DNA of 64,000 nt from Mycolicibacterium lutetiense (GCF_017876775.1 NZ_JAGIOP010000002.1:620001-684000), one strand, 5' to 3'. Shown: positions 43,406 to 55,589, counted from the stretch's first letter. A program made the numbers and translations. Notes: generated from the letters alone by a model not told the origin.

Positions 43406-44116
43406 GTGTGGATCACCGTGCTGGGCCTTGCCATTGCGGTGAACTTCGAGCCGATCCGACTGGGCCTGATCACCCTGGCCCTCGGCAGGCCGCGGCCCGT
43501 GCTGCAACTGCTGGCATTCCTGTCCGGGAGCTTTCTGATGAGCGTCACGGCGGGCCTGATCGTGTTGTTCGTGGTGCGTCCCGGAATCCTGGCAACTCCC
43601 CAGTTCGGCGCGGGGAAAGTGCAAATGGTGTTTGGTGTGCTCGCGCTGCTCGCGGCGGCTCTGCTGGCGAGCAAAGTGCCGCTCGGTCAGTTCACCGGCG
43701 CCCTCGAGAGCGTCGGGACCGCGGGCGGCGCCCCGCCGCCACCCGGCCAGTCGCGCACCGTCCAATTCATGACCTCGCGGGTCAAGGGGCTCGTACGGGG
43801 CAGTTCGCCCTGGTTCTCCGGAGCGATGGGGGTGGCAATTGCCTTGCCCTCGATCGACTATGTCGCCCTGCTGGTCCTCATCGCCACGTCCGGGGCCACC
43901 CCGTTGAACCAGGTCGGCATGCTCATCACTTTCGTCACGGTCGCCAACACCGTCGTCGCCATCCCGATCGCAAGTTTTCTGGTGGCACCTGACGCGACCC
44001 GCACCCGGCTGGAGGCAATGCGAACCTGGGTGCAGACACGTACCCGGCGCGACGTGGCGCTCGTACTGACGTTTGCCGGTGTGGCGCTCGTCGTCCTCGG
44101 TGTGACGGGACTTTGA
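43406..44116 (+). CDS. Sap/GAP-family (sulfolipid-1/GPL-addressing) membrane protein
   Basis: This 236-residue integral membrane protein has about six helices, a conserved early ITVLGLAIAVNFEPIRLGL block and the loop-helix FMTSRVKGLVRGSSPWFSG of the SfLAP/GAP family. Relatives sit beside mmpL genes and are needed for transport of sulfolipid or glycopeptidolipid to the surface. The GTG at 43406 follows TAAGGT (43392-43397) by 8 nt and looks leaderless. Its partner here is presumably the mmpL at 38873. Confidence 0.83.
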   Translation: MWITVLGLAIAVNFEPIRLGLITLALGRPRPVLQLLAFLSGSFLMSVTAGLIVLFVVRPGILATPQFGAGKVQMVFGVLALLAAALLASKVPLGQFTGALESVGTAGGAPPPPGQSRTVQFMTSRVKGLVRGSSPWFSGAMGVAIALPSIDYVALLVLIATSGATPLNQVGMLITFVTVANTVVAIPIASFLVAPDATRTRLEAMRTWVQTRTRRDVALVLTFAGVALVVLGVTGL

Positions 44117-44166
44117 ACATCCGAAACCACTATGATGGAACGATATTCCAATCGAGGGAGCACTCG

Positions 44167-44589
44167 GTGAAATTCCCGCACGGGCTGCTGCGAACCGCTG
44201 CGGCCGCCACAATGGGCATTGCTATGTGGGCCGCCGCCAACGGCGTCGCACAGGCGGATCCAGCCGATCCGCAAATGCACGAGAACGCCGCACCGAACGA
44301 TCAACCGTTGCTGCAGTGCCCGACGTGTACGCCGGAAGTCCAACAGTTGCTGGCACAGGTCGGCCCGATTCCGGAACCAGGGCCGATCCCGGCCGACTGG
44401 CCGGCTCCGGTCGAGGTAAGCGTCCCGGTGGGGGTTGGCCCTCCTGGCCTTCCGCTGCCTGCGCTACCCGGCGTCGGGTTGCCGCAACTGCCGTCGCCGC
44501 AGGACCTCCCACCGCCCCCACCGCCGCCGGGGTTGCCGCCACCGCCGCCGCCGCCGGGATTGCCACCCCCGCCATGGCCGTTCGGCTAG
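44167..44589 (+). CDS. Secreted proline-rich protein
   Basis: The 140-residue precursor has a signal peptide ending VAQADP near residue 31, a short segment with a CPTC pair near residue 58, and a long Pro/Gly/Leu-rich C-terminus with repeats of PPPPPPPGLPP. The function is unknown; a wall-associated, extended protein is likely. GTG 44167 is chosen because GAGGGAG lies 7 nt upstream; the frame upstream is open but lacks the features of a signal peptide. Confidence 0.75.
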   Translation: MKFPHGLLRTAAAATMGIAMWAAANGVAQADPADPQMHENAAPNDQPLLQCPTCTPEVQQLLAQVGPIPEPGPIPADWPAPVEVSVPVGVGPPGLPLPALPGVGLPQLPSPQDLPPPPPPPGLPPPPPPPGLPPPPWPFG

Positions 44590-44602
44590 TCGGTACGAAC
44601 AA

Positions 44603-45901
44603 CTACCGCGTCGGGCCACCACCCGGAGCAAGGCCCAGCGGAATCAGCATGAAACCGAGGATGACCAGCGGCAGCAGCCGCAGGGTCCGCGCCGGGGGTG
44701 CGGTGTCGATCTCGGGGCGTCTGCTCGCGTACAGGACATAGACCACCACGATGTCGAACGCGAAGACGAGAAGCCACCGCGTCCAGTCCACACCGGTGAC
44801 GAACAAGGGCACCAGCAACAGCACACCGAACGCCGGCAAGATGAACCGGCCGTGCAGCTCACGAACGAAACCGCGCAGGGAAACCCCGGAGAAATAGCTC
44901 AACGCCCGCAGCGTCAGGGCAATCCCCACCACACCCAGCACGAACGACCCGATCAGTGCAGGCAATCCCACCGCGGCGACCTCACCGAACCCGTCCGCCA
45001 CGGTGTGATCGAGGGTGGACAGATACCAACCGCAAACCCAGTCGTGATAGTCGGAGAGGCTCTGTGTCCGGCCGGTCAGATAGTCGAGGAGTTCGGGGGC
45101 CGACTTGATCGACGCGAACGGAGTCTCGATCATCCGGTGCGGCACGGTCTGGCACACCTTGGCGCTCACCTCGTGGTTGGCAAGTGTCGCCACGACCAGC
45201 GCAACCAGCAGACCGGGGGTGATCGCCAAGACAGCGCAAAGGCGTTGCACCGGCGCGGTCAACCCTTGGGCGAGGATCAGGATGGCCAGGATCGCGCCTA
45301 ATCCGAACTCGAGCGCGATGCCCTCGTGCATCAGTGCGAGCACTGCCACGACGAGCCCGAACAAGGCGCACGACACCACCGCTGAGCGCTGTCTCGCCAC
45401 ACCGTTCAACACCAGGCACAGCGCGATCAGCGCCACCGCGCCGAACAGGTCGGGACGCCCGGAATACACGGCGAACGGAACGCCGAACGGCAGTACCGGA
45501 AGAAGCAGCGCCACCATCAACCGGCGATCGGACCAGCCGTCCCTGAGCAAACGAACGACCAAGGCGGCAAGGCTGACCAGATATGCCGCAGCGGCGACCC
45601 ACCGCACGAGGTAGGCGTTTCGGAAGAAGTCGGGGTCGGAGACGTTTCCGACGAGCTCCCCGGCCAGGCCGCGTCGAACGAACCCGAACCGGTAATCGAC
45701 GGCGTAGTACGAAATCAGGTAGTGATCAATGGGAACGACGGCCACCGCGAGATAGACGAAAGCCGCTGTCCACGTTGTGATCAACGCCGCGATACCTGCA
45801 TAGGTCAGAATCCGGCGCCGACCGAGCGGCACCCGCGTCGTTTCCGGTTGCCGGTCGGTCGATGGGCGCGGAACCGCCTGTTGAGAAGTCGGTCGCACCA
45901 C
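44603..45901 (-). CDS. Polytopic membrane protein of unknown function
   Basis: The 432-residue protein has about ten hydrophobic helices. Conserved-looking loops include ISYYAVDYRFGFVRRGLAGE after TM1 and SLSDYHDWVCGWY in the middle. The layout recalls GT-C-type glycosyltransferases or uncharacterised mycobacterial membrane proteins found in lipid loci; I cannot decide. GTG 45901 overlaps the stop of the FAAL fusion (TAGTG), so it is translated with that gene and probably belonged to the same lipid pathway. Confidence 0.78.
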   Translation of the reverse strand: MVRPTSQQAVPRPSTDRQPETTRVPLGRRRILTYAGIAALITTWTAAFVYLAVAVVPIDHYLISYYAVDYRFGFVRRGLAGELVGNVSDPDFFRNAYLVRWVAAAAYLVSLAALVVRLLRDGWSDRRLMVALLLPVLPFGVPFAVYSGRPDLFGAVALIALCLVLNGVARQRSAVVSCALFGLVVAVLALMHEGIALEFGLGAILAILILAQGLTAPVQRLCAVLAITPGLLVALVVATLANHEVSAKVCQTVPHRMIETPFASIKSAPELLDYLTGRTQSLSDYHDWVCGWYLSTLDHTVADGFGEVAAVGLPALIGSFVLGVVGIALTLRALSYFSGVSLRGFVRELHGRFILPAFGVLLLVPLFVTGVDWTRWLLVFAFDIVVVYVLYASRRPEIDTAPPARTLRLLPLVILGFMLIPLGLAPGGGPTR

Positions 45902-47817
45902 TAGCTCACGGGAACGTTGACGTCGAGCCGGTTGAACTCATCGTTCCGGTACTGGTCCACGCACGAAGCACGTCGGATCTTGCCGCTGGTGGTGATCGGG
46001 ATCGCACCCCGGGGCACCAGTACCAGGTCCGCGGCACTGAGCCCGTAAACCTGCGAAATCGCCGCCGCCACATCGCGTTTGATCGTCAGAAGATTCTCCG
46101 CGACCGCTTCCTCGGTGTCACCACGCTTCTTGACTTCGATGATCGCGACGAGTTGCTCGGTGCGGTCCTCCTCCACCCCGATCGCCGCGACGCGGCCACC
46201 GGTGATCTCCTGGATCGTGGCTTCGATGTCATCGGGATAAACGTTGCGGCCTCGCACGATCAGCAGATCCTTGATCCGCCCGATGATGAACAGCTCACCA
46301 TCGGAGATGAATCCGAGGTCCCCGGTACGCAGCCACGGCCCTTCCGGTGTGCCCGGCGACGGGTCGGCCAGGGTGGCGCCGAAGGTGTACTCGCTCTGCT
46401 CGGGCTTCTCCCAATAGCCGAGGCAGTTGTTCTCACCGTGCGACCAGATCTCACCGATGGCACCGGCCTGTACTTCCAAGCGCGTTTCGGCATCGACGAT
46501 CCGCACCACCGGCGATTCCGGAGTGCCGTATCCGACCAGTTCGGTGCCCGCCCCGATGGCGCACCGCTCGGCGTGCCCGGCCGACAGCTTCTCCGTTTCG
46601 AAGGCCACCACACTGGGTGGACCGGGCTCACCGGTCGAGACATACAACGTCGCCTCGGCCAGACCGTAGGACGGCCGCAGCACATCCTCGGGGAAGTTGA
46701 ACTTGCCGAACCGCTGCGCAAAACGCTTCAGGGTCGCCTCATGGACCCGTTCCGCCCCGCTCCACACGGCGATCACATCGCCGAGGTCGATACCGGCGAG
46801 GTCCTCATCCGAAGTACGTCCGACGGCCAACTCGAAGGCGAAGTTCGGGCCGGCGCTGACGACGCGCGGGTAGCTGCCCATCAACTGTATCCAGCGAGCC
46901 GGCCGCGCCAGGAAGGCCAGCGGGCTGGTGAATACCGTGTTCCAGCCGCCCAGGATCGGCGCCACGACCGCCAGCATGAGACCCATGTCGTGGTAGAAGG
47001 GCAGCCACGACACCACGTTGGTGCCCGGCGGCGGAACCTTTCCGAAGTGCGGGAAGAAATCGCACATCATCTGCTCGAAGTTGGCCGTCAGGTTGCGATT
47101 GGTCACCATCACACCCGCCGGGGTGCGGGTGGAGCCCGACGTGTACTGCAGATAGGCAGTCTCCGGACGAGCTTCGCGACTACTGATCGCCTTCACCCGA
47201 GCATCGAGATCGAGCGTATCGACCGAGATCACCGCGGGAACCGTCGAATCACCCTGCTGGACTGCATATTCGATGACCCCTGCACTCGACGGCGAGGTGG
47301 TGAGGATCACTGAGGGCCGGCAGTCGCCGAGCACCGCCGTCACCCGCTCGTCGTGGACCCCACCCATCGGCACCGACAACGGAACCGCGATGAACCCGGC
47401 CTCCAGAGCGCCGAGGAAGGAGATGACGTACTCCAGCCCCATGAACACCCCGGTCAGTGAGCCACTCAGCATCGCCGGGTCGATTCCGGCATGTTCGATG
47501 GCTTCCCAGGCGGTTTCCAAGAGCAGGCGGTGCTGCGGGTCGATGGCCGTCGCTTCGCGCTCGCTGATGCCGAAGAACCCCGAATCGAAACCTGCCACGT
47601 CGTCGAGGAAGGCGCCCCACTTGGACACCGAACGTCCGGGTACGCCCGGCTCGGGGTCGTAGAACTCATGCGCGTCCCACCGCTGCGCCGGCACTTCGGT
47701 GACCAGGTCGTCACCCTGCAGCAGCGCGGCCCACAACTGTTCGGGCGATTCGATCTGGCCCGGGAGCCGGCAGCCCATGCCTACGACAGCAATCGGGGTT
47801 ACTGGAGTCTCGGCCAA
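45901..47817 (-). CDS. In-frame fusion: PKS ketosynthase N-terminus to fatty acyl-AMP ligase
   Basis: Residues 1 to about 126 are the start of a modular ketosynthase: [10 protein letters not shown], then [22 protein letters not shown] and SLTGVFMG. The active-site cysteine region never follows. From [14 protein letters not shown] onward the protein is a fatty acyl-AMP ligase with [11 protein letters not shown] near residue 223, [21 protein letters not shown] and the lysine in TTSGKIRR near 610. The first 75-85 residues of a normal FAAL are missing. The junction lies near 47433-47440 in GGGGCTG, which could occur in both parents, so a short-homology deletion removed most of a pks and the 5' end of fadD. 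The start is TTG 47817. Activity is doubtful, although the frame is intact. Confidence 0.88.
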   Translation of the reverse strand: MAETPVTPIAVVGMGCRLPGQIESPEQLWAALLQGDDLVTEVPAQRWDAHEFYDPEPGVPGRSVSKWGAFLDDVAGFDSGFFGISEREATAIDPQHRLLLETAWEAIEHAGIDPAMLSGSLTGVFMGLEYVISFLGALEAGFIAVPLSVPMGGVHDERVTAVLGDCRPSVILTTSPSSAGVIEYAVQQGDSTVPAVISVDTLDLDARVKAISSREARPETAYLQYTSGSTRTPAGVMVTNRNLTANFEQMMCDFFPHFGKVPPPGTNVVSWLPFYHDMGLMLAVVAPILGGWNTVFTSPLAFLARPARWIQLMGSYPRVVSAGPNFAFELAVGRTSDEDLAGIDLGDVIAVWSGAERVHEATLKRFAQRFGKFNFPEDVLRPSYGLAEATLYVSTGEPGPPSVVAFETEKLSAGHAERCAIGAGTELVGYGTPESPVVRIVDAETRLEVQAGAIGEIWSHGENNCLGYWEKPEQSEYTFGATLADPSPGTPEGPWLRTGDLGFISDGELFIIGRIKDLLIVRGRNVYPDDIEATIQEITGGRVAAIGVEEDRTEQLVAIIEVKKRGDTEEAVAENLLTIKRDVAAAISQVYGLSAADLVLVPRGAIPITTSGKIRRASCVDQYRNDEFNRLDVNVPVS

Positions 47818-48731
47818 GTCGGCTCAACCTCTCTCTGGTCGATCGATGAGCAAAACTCCGATCAACGTACTTAGGACGCGGAATAGAAAGTGCGCTACGT
47901 CGTCACCGACGGACGGTACCGAATCCCCGTATCCGATACGAGTCGTTGCCAACGCGGGTCCGTAGCCTAGCGCCTGGACCAACTGAATGTTGGAAACGCC
48001 CGATCGCAAAAACGTTCACGAGTTCGCTACGTCGATCAATTTTTAAGAAACGGCAGTACCAGACAATGGGGGCAGCGAGACAGGCGCAAGAGCGCAGGAT
48101 GGCCGCGTCGATCCATCAATCAGACTGCACTGCAATGGTTTTCACCATATTTCTCCGCACGTCCACTCTGGCGGAGAAATTATCTCGCTAACTAATACCG
48201 GCCCGATTCCAGACCCGGAGACGCATTCCCACAGATTGTCCACAGTTTGGAAACGGTGTTCTTTTTACCCCCCGCGGCCAATTTATTCGACTCCCGTCAA
48301 CAGTTAGCTGGCAACCAGTACGCAAACTGTCCGAACATAACTGAACCGAATTCATGTTCCATCGGCGGAACGCCCGATTGTGGTACGAATGCGTACCCAA
48401 AACGCACATCAGCTAATGGCTGTTGTTGACTATGCAACGTCATAACCAGCATCGATCATTCAGGTCGGCCAAGGTGTCGCAACGCCTGGCACATTCGCGT
48501 ACCAAACTCCGGGCCCGATAGGGGCCAATTGAGATCCAGCCCACGCCGGACTGGACAGGTGACAGAAGCTACATTCTGTCTACCAAGGCAAATCAGCAGC
48601 GGTTAACGGTGGACATGCACTGCAATTCCGGGATGGGAGTCCCCCACCTGGGACAGACTGTGATGTATATCACTACAGACGCAGGCGGTACGCTGCTGTT
48701 CCCGCCACGCGCTCAGCCACTCCGCAACGAA
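47818..48731. other. 0.9-kb gene-free, AT-richer region upstream of the KS-FAAL fusion
   Basis: No convincing gene is seen here. The stretch is visibly richer in A and T than its flanks, especially from about 48020 to 48660. It holds several dyads: CGTATC/GATACG (47928-47940), a 10-bp hairpin ATTTCTCCGC/GCGGAGAAAT (48149-48158 and 48171-48180), GTTCC/GGAAC (48356-48371) and GTCCC/GGGAC (48639-48654). A CRP-like site follows at 48659. It may be a long regulatory region of the former pks, a nucleoid-protein target, or remnant DNA. Confidence 0.6.
48659..48674. promoter_or_regulatory. CRP-like binding site
   Basis: TGTGATGTATATCACT matches the mycobacterial CRP pattern TGTGA-N6-TCACA at nine of ten defined bases. 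It lies in the gene-free region, about 840 bp upstream of the KS-FAAL fusion start and downstream of the lipL-like gene. The regulated promoter is not evident. Confidence 0.5.
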
Positions 48732-48763
48732 CGGAGCCGACCTGACAGTTCAGGTCGGCTCCG
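48732..48763 (-). terminator. Strong hairpin terminator after the lipL-like gene
   Basis: CGGAGCCGACCTGA (48732-48745) and TCAGGTCGGCTCCG (48750-48763) form a perfect 14-bp stem with a 4-nt loop, 18 bases beyond the lipL-like stop. No long U-run follows, which is common for mycobacterial terminators. Confidence 0.85.
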
Positions 48764-48781
48764 GCGTCGAGATAGACGGGA

Positions 48782-50047
48782 CTACCCGGCAGCGGGCTTG
48801 GGTACCTCGTACGGTGACGCACCGAGATCCGGCACGGCCTCGAATCCGCGCGCACGCGCGCGGGCCACGTCTTTACGGATCAATGCGTTCAACCCGACGA
48901 ACGTCGCCATGTCCAACACCATCGGTGTCAACAACCGGTTGTGCACAAAGCCGATCGCCAGCCCGCTGGCCCGGTCCGCCCAGCCCACCGACCCGCCGAG
49001 CCCGACATGGCCGAATCCGGGCATGATCCCGAACGGCACCGAGTGATACCCGAGATGGAAGCCGAGCGGCACCCCCAGATTCCGATCAGGGCGTAGACCG
49101 GGCGGACCGGCCAAACCGGCGACGATGCGCTCGGACAGGAACTCCACGCCACCGAAGCGGCCCTGGTTGGCGATTGCACCGTACATGCGGGCCAGACCGC
49201 GGGCGGTCGCGACGCCGTTGACGGCGGGCGCCTCGGAATCCAGGAACGGGGTATCTCCCTGAACCAGGGACATCACCCCGGGGAAGTACATCGAGCCGAA
49301 CGCTCTTGAGGCGTTCAACGCAGCGAGCCGCGGCGCCATGAAGTCGAAAACCTGGTTGGGCCAACGCCGTTGCGGCACCAGAATCTGTGCAGCGCGGGTC
49401 GGGGCGTCGGCCGGCGGACGCCCCAGATGCAGACCATCGGTTCCCAACGGCTCGGCCAGCTCGATGCGGAACAACTCGCGCATACCGTGCCCGGTCACCG
49501 CGCGAGCCAGGCCGGACAGCAGCCAGCCGTAGGTGAGCGCGTGATAGGCCGGCTTGCCGAACAGAAGTGGGTTCACCGAAGCCGCCGCAACCCGGTTCTC
49601 CATCACCAGCTGATCGAGCAGATCGGCTTTGCTGACTCCATTGAGCTGAGACAGCCCGGCTTCGTGCGCCATCACTTGCCGCACCGTGATCGCGGATTTG
49701 CCGTTGGCCCCGAATTGCGGCCAATATTCGCTCACCGGGCTGTCGTACTCGATCAGCCCGCGGTCGACGAGGCGGTGGATGACCGTCGACGCCATGCCCT
49801 TCGTCGCGGAGAACACCATCGCACCGGTGTCGGCTGTCCAATATTGCGTACCGTCACGGTCCGAGTAGCCGGTCCAGACGTCGACGACCGGCTGTCCGTC
49901 CTGCAGGATTACCAGCGCTCCGCCGCCGTACCTACGGCCCGGGAACAGTTTCGAGAAGCCGCGAACCGTGCAGGAGAAGTTCCTGTCCGCCGCGCCCTGG
50001 ACGCCGTGCGGAAGCGCCTCGTCGCGCTCCCCGTTGTGATCGGTCAC
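48782..50047 (-). CDS. lipL: LipL-like beta-lactamase-fold esterase
   Basis: The 421-residue protein belongs to the class C beta-lactamase/esterase family. The SxxK nucleophile motif is FSATKGM near residue 79, the Tyr motif is probably in YHALTYGWLLSGL, and GHVGLGGSVGW near the end corresponds to the third box. Mycobacterial LipL hydrolyses short esters and has weak beta-lactamase activity; position next to meaB-mutB-mutA matches Rv1497. GTG 50047 follows TAAATT (50060-50055) by 7 nt, a leaderless start. A strong terminator hairpin follows. Confidence 0.88.
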   Translation of the reverse strand: MTDHNGERDEALPHGVQGAADRNFSCTVRGFSKLFPGRRYGGGALVILQDGQPVVDVWTGYSDRDGTQYWTADTGAMVFSATKGMASTVIHRLVDRGLIEYDSPVSEYWPQFGANGKSAITVRQVMAHEAGLSQLNGVSKADLLDQLVMENRVAAASVNPLLFGKPAYHALTYGWLLSGLARAVTGHGMRELFRIELAEPLGTDGLHLGRPPADAPTRAAQILVPQRRWPNQVFDFMAPRLAALNASRAFGSMYFPGVMSLVQGDTPFLDSEAPAVNGVATARGLARMYGAIANQGRFGGVEFLSERIVAGLAGPPGLRPDRNLGVPLGFHLGYHSVPFGIMPGFGHVGLGGSVGWADRASGLAIGFVHNRLLTPMVLDMATFVGLNALIRKDVARARARGFEAVPDLGASPYEVPKPAAG

Positions 50048-50121
50048 ACACTCGAATTTACCTGGAACCCCGGCAAATTCCACAAGAGTTACCTACCTGT
50101 TAGCCAGGGTCGGCCACCCGG

Positions 50122-50463
50122 TCAGGAGGTCGGCTTCTCGTCCACCTTGAAGTCGACCATGACCTTGCCGGACTCCACAGCCTTGACCGTCGCCGTAACG
50201 CCGTACTTACTGCCGTCCTTGGCTGTCAGCACGCAGTGCTGGGTCGTCCCCACTTTGCCGACGATACCGTCGTCGCAGGTCACCGACTTGGCCTTGCGCT
50301 TGGCCGCGGTTTCGAGCTTTTCCTTCGCCATGGCCTGAAGCTTGGTCTTGGCCACGGTAGGTTGTGTCGCCGTCGACTCACCGCCGCCACAGCCCGTCAG
50401 CACCGCTGCGCCGACCATTGCGGCGACCACCAGCACACGCAGTTTCGCGTTCACGTCCCTCAT
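50122..50463 (-). CDS. DUF4333-type lipoprotein
   Basis: The 113-residue precursor has a hydrophobic signal and the lipobox LTGCGGG near residue 25, so it should be lipidated by Lgt and cut by LspA. The mature part has two cysteines (VTCDD and QHCVL) that can pair, and a beta-rich end (YGVTATVKAVESGKVMVDFKV) as in DUF4333 proteins. The function is unknown. ATG 50463 is listed; GTG 50454 three codons later is possible. It lies between meaB and lipL on the same strand. Confidence 0.8.
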   Translation of the reverse strand: MRDVNAKLRVLVVAAMVGAAVLTGCGGGESTATQPTVAKTKLQAMAKEKLETAAKRKAKSVTCDDGIVGKVGTTQHCVLTAKDGSKYGVTATVKAVESGKVMVDFKVDEKPTS

Positions 50464-50498
50464 CTCGGGTCAGCCCAGCCTTTCGCTTCCGGATTGTC

Positions 50499-51473
50499 TC
50501 AATCGGCCGCGTCGAGGATTTCCTGCGCGGCCAACGCCGGCGTGAGTTCACCCTCACGCACCCGACGCTCCACCTCGTCGCGGATGCTGCGCACGCCGGG
50601 ATGGGACAACACGCGGTCCAGCACGGTGTCGCGCACCATCGACCAGGTCCAGTCCACCTGCTGCGCGCGACGCCTGGCCTCGAACTCGCCGGCCTCGGTG
50701 AGCACCTGACGATGCTTGAGCACCGTCTCCCACAGTTCGACCAGCCCGTGGCCTTCTATCGCACTCATCGTGAGAACAGGTGGCCGCCACAGTGTGTCGC
50801 GCGGATAGATGAGGCGGATGGCGCCCGTCAGTTCACGGGCGGCAGCCTTGGCCTCGATGGCGTGCTCACCGTCGGCCTTGTTGACGACGATGACATCGGC
50901 CAGCTCCAGCACACCCTTCTTGATGCCCTGCAGTTGATCACCGGTGCGGGCCAAGGTGAGGAACACGAACGTATCGACCATGTTCGACACCGTGACCTCG
51001 GACTGCCCGACCCCCACCGTCTCGACCAGAATGACGTCGTAGCCCGCCGCCTCCAGCAGAACGATGGTCTCCCGGGTGGCCTTGGCCACCCCACCGAGCG
51101 TCCCGGAAGTGGGCGACGGCCGGATGTAGGCATCCGGATGGACCGCCAGCCGGGCCATCCGCGTCTTGTCACCCAGGATCGAGCCACCGGTCCGGGTCGA
51201 CGACGGATCCACCGCCAGAACCGCGACCCGGTGACCGGCCTCGATGAGATACATGCCGAGTGCCTCGATCGTCGTCGACTTGCCGACGCCGGGGACCCCG
51301 GTGATGCCGATGTGTTGAGCTTTGCCCGCATCCGGCATCAGTTCCAGCAGCAACTGCTGGGCCTGGTCACGATGGTCGGCCCGGGTGGACTCGACCAGGG
51401 TGATGGCCCGCGCCAGCGCGGCGCGGTCGCCATTGCGGATGGCGGCCGCCAACTCAGGGACCGAGAGAGCCAT
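50499..51473 (-). CDS. meaB: Methylmalonyl-CoA mutase-associated GTPase MeaB
   Basis: MeaB is the G3E-family chaperone that protects the B12 mutase and gates cofactor loading. The 324-residue protein shows Walker A GVPGVGKST near residue 60, switch/Mg motifs VDPSSTRTGGS and VETVGVGQSE, and the NKAD guanine motif near 200. Its ATG lies two bases after the mutB stop, placing it third in the mutA-mutB-meaB operon. It was formerly annotated as an ArgK-type transport ATPase. Confidence 0.95.
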   Translation of the reverse strand: MALSVPELAAAIRNGDRAALARAITLVESTRADHRDQAQQLLLELMPDAGKAQHIGITGVPGVGKSTTIEALGMYLIEAGHRVAVLAVDPSSTRTGGSILGDKTRMARLAVHPDAYIRPSPTSGTLGGVAKATRETIVLLEAAGYDVILVETVGVGQSEVTVSNMVDTFVFLTLARTGDQLQGIKKGVLELADVIVVNKADGEHAIEAKAAARELTGAIRLIYPRDTLWRPPVLTMSAIEGHGLVELWETVLKHRQVLTEAGEFEARRRAQQVDWTWSMVRDTVLDRVLSHPGVRSIRDEVERRVREGELTPALAAQEILDAAD

Positions 51474-51475
51474 GT

Positions 51476-53725
<2,250 letters not shown>

Positions 53726-53726
53726 C

Positions 53727-55589
53727 TCAGGCCCCCAATCCGGTGAGCAGGTTCGACAAGGCTTCCACCGCATTGATCTTCGCGGTCAGGTATCCATCGG
53801 GCTTCGAATCAGCCTCGGCGACAGCCTTTTCCGGTCCGGCCAGGAGCACCTGGCGCACACCGGCCGCGTGTGCGGCTGCGACCGCACCGGAGGCTTCGGC
53901 ACCGTAGCGGGTGTCGGTGCCGCACAGCACCACCACCGTCGGCGCACCGGCATCGGCCACGGCGCCGGCAATCGCATCCGCGTCGACGGTACCGGGGTTG
54001 ACCGCCTCGATCCCGCCGGAGGCCAACAGGTTCGACACGAACGTGGTGCGGATGTTGTGCTCGGCCAGCGGTCCCAGCGGCAGCAGCAGAACCTTGGGGC
54101 GGGCTCCGGTCGCTGCGAGGAAGGCATCCGAGCGGTCGCGCAGCGCTTCGAACCCAGCTGCGTACCGGGCGATCGTGGACACCGAAGACGGCTGCGGGAG
54201 TGGCTTTTCGTCGAGGTTGGGGAATTCGTTGACACCGGTGATCGCGGTGCGTCGGTGTGCGATGTCGTCACTGCGCCGAGCGGCGACCTCGGCGATCTGC
54301 GCCGCGATGTAGTCGCGGGCCGCGACGAAGCCGCCACGTGCCTCGATGTCCTGGAAGTGCGCCCAGGCCTGCTCGGCGAGCTGAGCGGTGAGGTCTTCGA
54401 CAAACCACGAGCCACCGGCCGGGTCGAGTACCTGACCGATGTGCGACTCCTCCAGCAACAGCAGCTGGGTGTTGCGTGCGATGCGGCGGGTGAAGCTCCT
54501 CGACGTCCCTTCCAGTCCGTCGGGAATCGCGGCGTCGAACGGATGAACCTGCACGGTGTCGGCTCCCCCGACACCCGCCGAGAAGGCGGCCAGTGTGGTG
54601 CGGAGCATGTTCACCCAGGGATCGCGCTGGGTCATCATCGGCAGCGAGGTGACCGCATGGATCCGGGCTGCACCGGCCTCGGCTGCACCGGCCACTTCGG
54701 CGACCCGCGCCCAGAGCTGCCGCGCGGCACGTAGCTTGGCGATCGTCATGAACTGATCGTCATCGGCGGCATAACGGAAGCTGATCTGCTGCAACGCATC
54801 CGGTGTGGCCATCCCGTCACTGCCGAGCATCCGCAGGTACGCGACCGCCGCGGCGACCGATCCTGCGAGCTCCCATGCCGCGCTGGCACCCAGGTTGTGG
54901 AACGCCGGACCGTCGACGGTGATCGCCCGCACCCCGCCGGCGTAGCCGGTGAGCTTTGCGACGGTGGCCGGCAAGTCGGCCTCGTCCGCGGTGCGCGACT
55001 TCCCCGACAGCGGCGCGGTCAGCGGGTCGGCTCCCAGATCGATCGACAGCCGCGAGCGCTGGTCCTCGTCAAGGTCTTCGAGCAGTGACAACACCGCATC
55101 GGCAGTGGCGGCTACATCCGCGCCGGTGTCCGGTTCGAAGATCACCGGCACCAGGTCCAGGAACACACCGTCGAGTAGGCGGTCCAGCTCGCCCGTGGGG
55201 ATACCGTCCGCGCCACCGACCCGCAGGGCCAGGGCGCTGGCCCCTTCGGTCAACGCCACCAATACGGCGCCGTTGATCGTGCCGACCGCGGTACCTGCGA
55301 CAACGGGGAAGCTCTCGACGACTTTCCAGCCGGACTTCACGTCACGCAGGGCGTCGCCGCCGCGCACGTAGGGCCACTGCCCCGGCAGGGACGGCTCGGG
55401 CAGCGCGTCGAGGCTGGTGTAGAGCGGCCGGATGGCGAAACCCTCGTACGTCTGCGAATCCAGTAGGCGTTCCGGCTCGACCGGCAGATCGGCCACGTCC
55501 CGCCGACTGCTCTTGGCCAGCACGCCGCCGACCGCCGTCCGCCACTGCGCGCGGTCCGACTCGACCGCACTAGTCCCCTGTAACGACAC
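53727..55589 (-). CDS. mutA: Methylmalonyl-CoA mutase small subunit MutA
   Basis: MutA is the structural partner of MutB. The 620-residue protein has a mutase barrel ([17 protein letters not shown]) and a degenerate C-terminal B12-like domain in which the DxHxxG histidine motif is not seen, as expected for a non-catalytic subunit. I chose GTG 55589 because AGGAG lies 6 nt upstream; ATG 55595 would leave no spacing. It is the first gene of the mutA-mutB-meaB operon and diverges from the VTT gene. Confidence 0.95.
   Translation of the reverse strand: MSLQGTSAVESDRAQWRTAVGGVLAKSSRRDVADLPVEPERLLDSQTYEGFAIRPLYTSLDALPEPSLPGQWPYVRGGDALRDVKSGWKVVESFPVVAGTAVGTINGAVLVALTEGASALALRVGGADGIPTGELDRLLDGVFLDLVPVIFEPDTGADVAATADAVLSLLEDLDEDQRSRLSIDLGADPLTAPLSGKSRTADEADLPATVAKLTGYAGGVRAITVDGPAFHNLGASAAWELAGSVAAAVAYLRMLGSDGMATPDALQQISFRYAADDDQFMTIAKLRAARQLWARVAEVAGAAEAGAARIHAVTSLPMMTQRDPWVNMLRTTLAAFSAGVGGADTVQVHPFDAAIPDGLEGTSRSFTRRIARNTQLLLLEESHIGQVLDPAGGSWFVEDLTAQLAEQAWAHFQDIEARGGFVAARDYIAAQIAEVAARRSDDIAHRRTAITGVNEFPNLDEKPLPQPSSVSTIARYAAGFEALRDRSDAFLAATGARPKVLLLPLGPLAEHNIRTTFVSNLLASGGIEAVNPGTVDADAIAGAVADAGAPTVVVLCGTDTRYGAEASGAVAAAHAAGVRQVLLAGPEKAVAEADSKPDGYLTAKINAVEALSNLLTGLGA

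Noticed and set aside
41960..44212. PapA-like gene extended to 750 codons
   Set aside because: The extra N-terminus lies antisense to the Sap/GAP gene and is low-complexity; the homologous part begins near 43348.
48188..48429. Short open frames on both strands in the gene-free region
   Set aside because: They lack ribosome sites, -10 boxes and recognisable composition, and overlap each other.
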